Shown: one piece after another, positions 43,153 through 48,463 of the stretch | How the letters are laid out: every line of letters begins with the position of its first letter | Numbering within the stretch: position 1 is the stretch's first letter | Origin: an uncultured Lachnospiraceae bacterium | Lineage (GTDB): Bacteria; Bacillota; Clostridia; Lachnospirales; Lachnospiraceae | Reading direction: 5' to 3' | DNA length: 48,463 nucleotides | NCBI GenBank assembly: GCA_950097145.1 | Contig: CATNCF010000022.1 | Span: 1 to 48,463, forward strand | Position numbers and translations under genes: made by a program | The notes under the pieces: model-generated | Told to the model about the DNA's origin: nothing | The model's database searches: none | What the model saw: the letters and a program-made list of their open reading frames with translations, nothing else

Positions 43153-45168
43153 TTACAGTTTTTTCACAAACAGACAACGGATTGCGTTCAGCACAGCAAG
43201 AATCATAACACCTACATCTGCAAAAATCGCCAGATACATATTCGCAATGCCCACAGCTCCTAATACAAGGCAGGCGAATTTCACAACAAGCGCCATCGTA
43301 ATATTCTGGTACACAATCCTCAGACACTTCCTTGAAATCTTGATTGCTTTTGCAATCTTAATCGGATCGTCATCCATCAGAACAATATCCGCTGCTTCGA
43401 TTGCCGCATCGGAACCCATTGCCCCCATAGCGATACCAATATCCGCTCTGGAAAGCACAGGTGCGTCATTGATTCCATCACCCACAAATGCCAGCTTTGC
43501 CTTGCCAGGCTTCACCCGCAGAAGTTCTTCCACTTTTTCAACCTTATCTGCTGGCAAAAGTTCGCTGTAAACTTCATCAATCCCAAGTGACGCGGCAACC
43601 TGATTTGCCACTTTCTTTGCATCTCCGGTCAGCATGACGGATCTTTCTACTCCCGCTTTCTTCAATTCCGCAATAGCCGCCTTAGAATGAGGTTTAATAA
43701 TATCAGAAATCACGATATGACCTGCATATTTCCCATTAATTGCCATGTGGATAATTGTTCCGGTCTGGTGACAGCCCTGATAAGGGATATTCAAATGCTT
43801 CATCAGTTTATCGTTCCCGGCTGCAATCTCCATGCCGTCTACTTTTGCAGTTACGCCATTTCCGCTGATTTCCTGTATATCCGATACACGGGTCCTGTCA
43901 ATTTCTCTCCCATATGCCCGCTGTAAACTCTTGCTTATCGGGTGAGAAGATGCGCTTTCTGCAAAAGCAGCATACTCTAACAATTTTTCATTCCCTATGG
44001 TAGAATGATGAATCCCATTTACTTCAAAGACACCTTTTGTCATGGTTCCGGTTTTGTCAAAAACAACATATTTTGTCTGGGAAAGGATTTCCAGATAATT
44101 GGAGCCTTTCACCAAAACACCCTCCTTGCTTGCTCCTCCGATACCTGCAAAGAAACTTAAAGGAATACTGATAACAAGCGCACAAGGGCAGCTGATAACA
44201 AGGAATGTCAATGCCCGGTAAATCCAGACTCCCCAATCGGCAGACAGCCCCATAAAAAGCATACGGACAACAGGAGGAAGGAATGCCAGCGCCAATGCTG
44301 CATAGCAGACAGCCGGAGTATAGATTTTTGCAAACTTCGAGATAAAATCCTCTGATTTTGATTTGCGGGAACTTGCATTTTCCACCAAATCCAAAATCTT
44401 AGAAACCGTAGATTCTCCAAACTCTTTTGTTGTCTGTATCTTCAATACCCCTGTCATACTGATACATCCGCTAATTACCTCATCACCTGCTTTTGCCTCT
44501 CTGGGCAAACTTTCCCCGGTCAATGCGCTGGTATTCAGGCTAGATGCTCCCTCAACTACATTGCCGTCAATCGGCACTTTCTCGCCCGGCTGTACAACAA
44601 TCACACTGCCAATCCCTACCTCATCCGGATCTACCTGCTCCAACTTCCCATTTTTCTCTACATTTGCATAGTCAGGACGAATATCCATCAGGTTGCTGAT
44701 ATTCCGGCGGCTCCTACCAACCGCATATCCCTGAAACCACTCCCCAATCTGATAAAACAGCATAACAGCAATGGCTTCCAGATATTCTCCATTTTCATAA
44801 ATAGCCAGTGCCATTGCTCCAATCGTAGCCACAGCCATCAGAAAACTCTCATCAAATACCTGACGGTTTTTAATACCCTTTATAGCTTTCCGTAAAATGT
44901 CATATCCGATAATCAGATAATTAATCAGATAGCACACAAAACGAAGCCATCTTCCTGCAGACGGGAATAAATACCCGCAGGCCGTATCAAACGTCTCTGA
45001 GGAAATAAACTGGAGCGCCAGTAAGACACCGGCACTGAGTAAAATCCGAACCATCATAACCCTTTGCTTTTTTGTCATGCCATCTTTGCGACTGCCAATA
45101 AAAATAAGAAGCGCCGCAGCCATTGTAATGACAACCATAAGCAATATACTTATTACTAATTCCTCCAT
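43153..45168 (-). CDS. heavy-metal P1B-type ATPase, Zn/Cd class
   Basis: 671 residues. TGES (217-220) in the actuator domain, membrane CPC (327-329), phosphorylation site DKTGT (371-375), hinge VGDGINDAPVLSRADIGIAM, and an Asp in the last helix pair (IFADVGVMILAVLN), the residue that marks zinc/cadmium/lead exporters. There is no N-terminal metal-binding domain in this chain; a separate HMA protein is encoded just upstream. Exports divalent metal across the cytoplasmic membrane. AAAGGAG before the ATG. Faces away from an ArsR repressor. Confidence 0.95.
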   Translation of the reverse strand: MEELVISILLMVVITMAAALLIFIGSRKDGMTKKQRVMMVRILLSAGVLLALQFISSETFDTACGYLFPSAGRWLRFVCYLINYLIIGYDILRKAIKGIKNRQVFDESFLMAVATIGAMALAIYENGEYLEAIAVMLFYQIGEWFQGYAVGRSRRNISNLMDIRPDYANVEKNGKLEQVDPDEVGIGSVIVVQPGEKVPIDGNVVEGASSLNTSALTGESLPREAKAGDEVISGCISMTGVLKIQTTKEFGESTVSKILDLVENASSRKSKSEDFISKFAKIYTPAVCYAALALAFLPPVVRMLFMGLSADWGVWIYRALTFLVISCPCALVISIPLSFFAGIGGASKEGVLVKGSNYLEILSQTKYVVFDKTGTMTKGVFEVNGIHHSTIGNEKLLEYAAFAESASSHPISKSLQRAYGREIDRTRVSDIQEISGNGVTAKVDGMEIAAGNDKLMKHLNIPYQGCHQTGTIIHMAINGKYAGHIVISDIIKPHSKAAIAELKKAGVERSVMLTGDAKKVANQVAASLGIDEVYSELLPADKVEKVEELLRVKPGKAKLAFVGDGINDAPVLSRADIGIAMGAMGSDAAIEAADIVLMDDDPIKIAKAIKISRKCLRIVYQNITMALVVKFACLVLGAVGIANMYLAIFADVGVMILAVLNAIRCLFVKKL

Positions 45169-45221
45169 AATAAAACTCCTTTCAAAATTTGCTTAATCAT
45201 TTAATTGTTATTGGTAAAAAT

Positions 45222-45259
45222 GACACCCTTAAATTGCAACAGTGCATTTTAAGGGTGTC
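45222..45259 (-). terminator. hairpin between the HMA gene and the P-type ATPase gene
   Basis: GACACCCTTAAA and TTTAAGGGTGTC with an inner TGCA/TGCA pair and one mismatch, followed on the minus strand by ATTTTTACC. Probably a partial terminator that makes the small HMA protein more abundant than the ATPase. Confidence 0.75.
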
Positions 45260-45282
45260 ACTTTGTCATAAGCAGCAACCGC

Positions 45283-45501
45283 TTAAAGGAAAATCTCACA
45301 GTCCGGCTCCACTTTTTTGCAAGCATCCAGCACATTCTTCATAACACCTTTCGGCTCCTGCCCCTCGTCAAATTCCACGATCATCTTCTGTGTCATAAAA
45401 TTGACCGTTGCGCTCTGCACACCAGCAGTCTTGCGAGCCGCATCCTCCATCAAATTTGCACAGTTAGCACAGTCTACCTCGATCTTGTAAGTTTTCTTCA
45501 T
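45283..45501 (-). CDS. HMA-domain metal-binding protein
   Basis: 72 residues, one ferredoxin-like HMA fold: KTYKIEVDCANCANLMEDAA with the Cys-x-x-Cys metal site (usual motif GMTCxxC is altered to VDCANC), then VQSATVNFMTQKMIVEF and a C-terminal PDCEIFL. It likely binds and hands over the metal to the ATPase encoded downstream, replacing that pump's missing N-terminal domain. AAGGAGG before the ATG. Confidence 0.88.
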   Translation of the reverse strand: MKKTYKIEVDCANCANLMEDAARKTAGVQSATVNFMTQKMIVEFDEGQEPKGVMKNVLDACKKVEPDCEIFL

Positions 45502-45533
45502 TGTAAAGTCCTCCTTGCTATTTTTAAATTCAG

Positions 45534-45573
45534 TGATTAAGTACTTGTTTAATCATCATAGCCGTAGTATAAT
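45534..45573 (+). promoter_or_regulatory. arsR promoter with overlapping operator
   Basis: Inverted repeat TGATTAA-N8-TTAATCA (45534-45555) is the form bound by ArsR/SmtB repressors. It overlaps TTGTTT (45545-45550), followed after exactly 17 bp by TATAAT (45568-45573). The site lies between the divergent HMA and arsR genes and can control both. A further half-like TTAATCA is seen near 45193 before the ATPase gene. Confidence 0.75.
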
Positions 45574-45674
45574 ACGGAAAAAGACACACGTCAATATCCC
45601 CAAAGCATTCCCTCCCAATTGGGCGAAAAGTATTTCCGTTTGGGCGAAATGCAAATAAAAGAAAGGATAACAAA

Positions 45675-46043
45675 ATGGAGAATATGAAATTGCCACATCA
45701 ACATGGAGAAGGACAACAGACTGTACTAATCCAGAAACAGCTAGACCATGTAGATTATTTTCAAACCGTAGCGGAAGTTTTCAAACAGCTTGGAGATACC
45801 ACCAGAATCCGAATTTTCTGGCTTCTCTGCCACCAGGAGGAATGTGTCCTCAATATTTCAGATATGCTTCATATGTCAAGTCCGGCAGTGTCACATCATC
45901 TCAGACCATTGAAAAACAGCGGTCTTATTGTCTGCCGGCGTGAAGGAAAAGAGGTTTACTATCGTGCCGCAGATACGCCACAGGGACGTCTGCTGCATCA
46001 GGTGATTGAGCAGGTTATGGAAATCACCTGTCCTGAATTATGA
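45675..46043 (+). CDS. ArsR/SmtB-family metal-responsive repressor
   Basis: 122 residues. Winged helix: FKQLGDTTRIRIFWLLCHQE, CVLNISDMLHMSSPAVSHHL, RPLKNSGLIVCRREGKEVYY. The canonical ELCVC metal motif is reduced to EECVLNIS, with one Cys; the C-terminal helix carries His and a Cys (LLHQVIEQVMEITC), so the metal site may be of the alpha-5 zinc type. Would repress the divergent HMA/ATPase genes until metal rises. AAAGGA before the ATG. Followed 10 bp later by an AraC regulator. Confidence 0.92.
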   Translation: MENMKLPHQHGEGQQTVLIQKQLDHVDYFQTVAEVFKQLGDTTRIRIFWLLCHQEECVLNISDMLHMSSPAVSHHLRPLKNSGLIVCRREGKEVYYRAADTPQGRLLHQVIEQVMEITCPEL

Positions 46044-46053
46044 GGTCTGCCCT

Positions 46054-46956
46054 ATGAATGAGGAATTGAAAAAAATACAAAAAAATGTGGAGAAATTTCA
46101 TCAAGAAGTATCACAGACTCTCATTCCGCTTTATTCCGGTATTGAGTTATGCTATCTTACATTTTCAACTGATTCTTTTTCTGTGCGGCATAAGGCTATA
46201 TCACATATTATTCAGATTAACTACTGCAAATCCGGACAGCTTATGTGGGAGATGAAAAACGGAAACCGTATATATCTGAATCCGGGAGATTTTTCTCTCC
46301 ATACCATGAAAGCCTGTACGGATTCTGTACTTACTTTTCCAAGCAGTATGTACCAGGGGCTTACCATCTATATTGACCTGCAGGAAACCTCTGGCAATCC
46401 ACCCGAATTATTTAAAAATAGCGATATTTTTAAAACAATATTACCCGAAAAATTTTGCCAAGATGACCGCCCTGCTTTTCTTGCTGGTAATGAACAGACA
46501 GAAAGTATTTTTTCAGCATTTTATAATCAACCTGAAGCTCTTATGCTTCCATACCAAAAAATCAAAATTTTGGAGTTGTTACTTTACCTTAACAAAATGG
46601 AATTCACGCCCCAAAGTAAACTGGCTGAATATCAATTTGAGCTGACTGAAACTATCCGAAAAATTCATGACCAGCTTTTACAGCACATGGAACAGAGAAT
46701 AACCATAGAGGAACTTTCCAGACAATATCTTATTAATCCGACAACTTTGAAAAATGTCTTTAAGTCTGTCTATGGAACTTCCCTTGCCGCACATATCAAA
46801 GAACACCGTATGGAACAGGCAGCAAAAATGCTAAAAGAAACGAATAAAAGCATAGCTGGTATTGCACGGACTGTCGGCTATGACAGCCAAAGTAAATTTA
46901 CTGCGGCATTTAAAACATATTTTAAAGTTCTGCCGAAAGAGTACCGTAAAAAATAG
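46054..46956 (+). CDS. AraC-family transcriptional regulator
   Basis: 300 residues. N-terminal ligand domain with a cupin-like patch (GQLMWEMKNGNRIYLNPGDF) and a C-terminal pair of helix-turn-helix motifs (ITIEELSRQYLINPTTLKNV; KSIAGIARTVGYDSQSKFTA ending FKVLPKEYRKK). Ligand unknown. GAGG lies 8 nt before the ATG at 46054. Being 10 bp after arsR it is probably co-transcribed, which would place a second, activating regulator under metal control. Confidence 0.9.
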   Translation: MNEELKKIQKNVEKFHQEVSQTLIPLYSGIELCYLTFSTDSFSVRHKAISHIIQINYCKSGQLMWEMKNGNRIYLNPGDFSLHTMKACTDSVLTFPSSMYQGLTIYIDLQETSGNPPELFKNSDIFKTILPEKFCQDDRPAFLAGNEQTESIFSAFYNQPEALMLPYQKIKILELLLYLNKMEFTPQSKLAEYQFELTETIRKIHDQLLQHMEQRITIEELSRQYLINPTTLKNVFKSVYGTSLAAHIKEHRMEQAAKMLKETNKSIAGIARTVGYDSQSKFTAAFKTYFKVLPKEYRKK

Positions 46957-47000
46957 GCAGGAGCAGCATCCCCTCCAAACCAAACCGTTCTTGGAGAAGA

Positions 47001-47161
47001 TATTACTCCGGCGGTTAAATGTCGACGAATTTTACGAAGAATAAATTTTCATCTGCAAGGCGGAAGAATGAGTTGTAGCGAGTGCTACAACGATTGATGA
47101 CAACGCGGCAGATGGAAATTTAAGCAAGTAAAAACGTCGATATTTAACCGCCGGAGTAATA
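47001..47161. repeat. 161-bp nested palindromic element, MITE-like or structured RNA
   Basis: Ends are 27-bp inverted repeats with one mismatch (left begins TATTACTCCGGCGGTTAAAT; right ends ATTTAACCGCCGGAGTAATA). Inside, TAAATTTTCATCTGC (47042-47056) pairs with GCAGATGGAAATTTA (47108-47122), and the tip is GTTGTAGC/GCTACAAC (47072-47091). TA flanks both ends, which would suit a mariner/IS630-type TA duplication. No coding frame of note. Copy number elsewhere cannot be seen from this window. Confidence 0.7.
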
Positions 47162-47208
47162 CCATTTCCTGGCATAAAAGAAGTATTGTAAAAAAGCAGA
47201 TAAATAAA

Positions 47209-47958
47209 TCAAATGATTTCATAATCTGATTCAAAATACTTTATGTAAGAAAGATACAATTCTTCTGGACGTTCTGGCAGGTAATCATCAAAACTGGATA
47301 TATCCTGAACGGTATGGCTGCTGTATTCTATATGCACCTGCCACGATGGTCTGCCCTCTGGTTCTTCTGGCAGCACCTCCCCCTTTTCCCCCAGATCATC
47401 TACATAGATACCTTCCTCCAGAAGAATATCCGTAAAAAAATCATCTCCATCAGGATTCAGGCAATAATCCTGTTACCACATAAAGATCTCCAGCGTATGC
47501 ACGATATACCATAGCAGCTTCGCCATCTTCCCGCCGTCCAGAGCGACAGACTGCTCCCCACTGTCTGCATGAAAGTCCGTCACAGTCAGAATACGGCTTT
47601 TTCGGTCAATGGTAAAAAGGCAGTCAGCCATTTCCTTATCACCGTACCCATCGTAAACCTCTGTATGTACTTTAAAAGACAATGTATTGATGATAAGCTG
47701 CTTTTTCATAGTATTTCGTTCTGCATGGGGAAAACATACGTTATAAATCTCCTTTGCCGTATCTGCCACTTCCTGGCAATTATCTTTCATTTTGGCTTTC
47801 AGCCATTTCTTCTCGCTTTCTGAAAGCCGCCGCATGGGAAAGCTCATCAGCCGGTTCATATCCATTGCTGCCGCTTTTTCGGCGGCACTTAAATGGAAAC
47901 ATGCTTTGCAGATATGGGCGACATGACCTTTCCCTGACAGCTTGTTTAAGTTCGCCAT
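47209..47958 (-). pseudogene. conserved-type hypothetical protein interrupted by an in-frame stop
   Basis: The first part (47473-47958) opens MANLNKLSGKGHVAHICKAC and ends LLWYIVHTLEIFMW at a TAA (47473-47475). Without any shift the same frame continues as QDYCLNPDGDDFFTDILLEE to a TGA at 47209-47211, with no internal start codon near the break, and keeps protein-like composition. So a 249-residue gene with one nonsense codon fits best. A CxxC near the N-terminus could bind metal. Family not recognised. Alternative: the first 161 residues are the true protein. Confidence 0.6.
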
Positions 47959-47999
47959 TTATCGGCTGTCCTCTAATTTTCTTTCACAGTATTTACCTT

Positions 48000-48401
48000 C
48001 TAAATTTTATAAGTCGGCTTTAATACCGTTCCATCTTCATACAACAATTTCCCCTGCAAATACTTTTCAAAGTTTGCAATACAAAGAAATGTAACTACTC
48101 CATCCGCATCTTGAAACTCTACTTCAAGCAGTTTTGACGACACAAAAAGGAAATGAACATTGAGATCACCCGAAGCCCCTATATATTTTTTTATTGCGTC
48201 AGGCTCGGCAAGCACTAAATCATATCTTCCACGACAATGTTTGTAATAATTATTTTTTTGTGCAAACAGCTTATTATAGTCACCGATAATAGTATTACCT
48301 GTATAAGAATCTGAGAAATATTTGGATTCTATTAAGTAGTGTCTGCTTTTGGTTACTAAAAAGGACTGAAATCCATTGATTTTACTGACATTTTTGGCTA
48401 T
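48000..48401 (-). pseudogene. C-terminal fragment, possibly nuclease-like
   Basis: The minus-strand frame is open from 48401 to a TAG at 48000 without a good start codon. It reads FQSFLVTKSRHYLIESKYFS, then ADSYTGN-like DSYTGNTIIGDYNKLFAQKN and finishes VLKPTYKI. LIESKYF has the E-x-K of PD-(D/E)xK nucleases, but this is weak. The only internal start is a GTG at 48215, leaving 71 residues. Upstream DNA at 48385-48413 is a plus-strand promoter, so the N-terminal part seems to have been lost. Confidence 0.45.
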
Positions 48402-48413
48402 TTATGCTATACT
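48385..48413 (+). promoter_or_regulatory. promoter reading off the right edge
   Basis: CTGACA (48385-48390), 17-bp spacer, TATACT (48408-48413). The sequence ends in ...CTTTGGA, which may be the start of an SD. The gene it serves is outside the window. Confidence 0.55.
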
Positions 48414-48463
48414 GGATGTGCAAAGAAAAACGTAGTTTTATAAAGAAAACCTTGCACTTTGGA

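Noticed and set aside
43002-43208. 68-codon plus-strand frame before the P-type ATPase 3' end
   Set aside because: Its start lacks an SD, the nearby SD belongs to a frame that stops after eight codons, and it overlaps the ATPase gene.
46862-47044. 60-codon frame over the AraC 3' end and the palindromic element
   Set aside because: Out-of-frame shadow of the AraC gene running into the inverted repeat.
1-48463. CRISPR array, rRNA genes, intact transposase or prophage genes
   Set aside because: Looked for regularly spaced repeats and hallmark proteins; none seen in this window.

Overview
The window looks like a chromosomal segment of a spore-forming, gut-type Firmicute, most likely a Lachnospiraceae member (Blautia/Dorea/Mediterraneibacter-like). 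This rests on a division/cell-wall (dcw) cluster leading into spoIIGA, sigE and sigG, a thrS gene behind a T-box leader, strong Shine-Dalgarno (SD) sites of the AGGAGG type, a hexuronate catabolic operon, and several Clostridia-typical families (DUF1540, Spo0E-like, zinc-dependent phospholipase C, FeoB-associated Cys-rich protein). No species can be named from sequence alone.

Layout. 1-5.4 kb: a large cyclic-nucleotide-binding-domain protein with a DUF1700 membrane protein, a tRNA-Arg(ACG), a DapF-like protein whose two catalytic cysteines are both serine, and two small translationally coupled hypothetical genes. 5.5-9.5 kb: sporulation block sigG (+), a beta-CASP metallo-beta-lactamase protein, sigE and spoIIGA (-). 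9.7-11.2 kb: a decaying sugar locus (frameshifted DeoR regulator, truncated triosephosphate isomerase, intact rpiB). 11.6-14 kb: a small unknown gene and a chemoreceptor. 14-26 kb: the dcw cluster, all on the minus strand: mraZ, rsmH, ftsL-like, two class B PBPs, mraY, murD, ftsW, divIB/ftsQ, ftsZ. It begins at a clear sigma-A promoter abutting five MraZ-type repeats. murE, murF, murG, murC and ftsA are absent.

26-34.5 kb: Spo0E-like protein, a phospholipase C-like protein, DUF1540, thrS with a T-box, a SEC-C protein, a candidate structured RNA, a membrane/spermidine-synthase-like fusion, DUF2461 and an ECF-type sigma factor. 34.7-37.5 kb: a soluble fusion of ferredoxin, [FeFe]-hydrogenase-like and chemoreceptor signalling domains, then a small cluster (140-aa anchored protein plus a 46-aa FeoB-associated Cys-rich protein) driven by a near-consensus promoter inside a perfect 42-bp palindrome. 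37.5-42.3 kb: hexuronate operon (GPH-type transporter, uxuA, SDR fructuronate reductase-like, uxaC), preceded by a broken GH32-like gene. 43-47 kb: metal-efflux module (Zn/Cd-type P-ATPase, HMA protein) divergent from an ArsR and an AraC regulator. 47-48.4 kb: a 161-bp palindromic element and two broken genes.

Most notable points for follow-up: the Ser/Ser DapF homologue; the hydrogenase-chemoreceptor fusion; the palindromic promoter of the Cys-rich mini-protein and the SD-masking hairpin behind it; a second SD-masking hairpin between the two PBPs; an identical 12-bp palindrome at the putative mraY and ftsZ promoters; the palindromic element at 47 kb; and a candidate small RNA near 30.9 kb. 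Coordinates and starts were read by eye; no database search or folding program was run.
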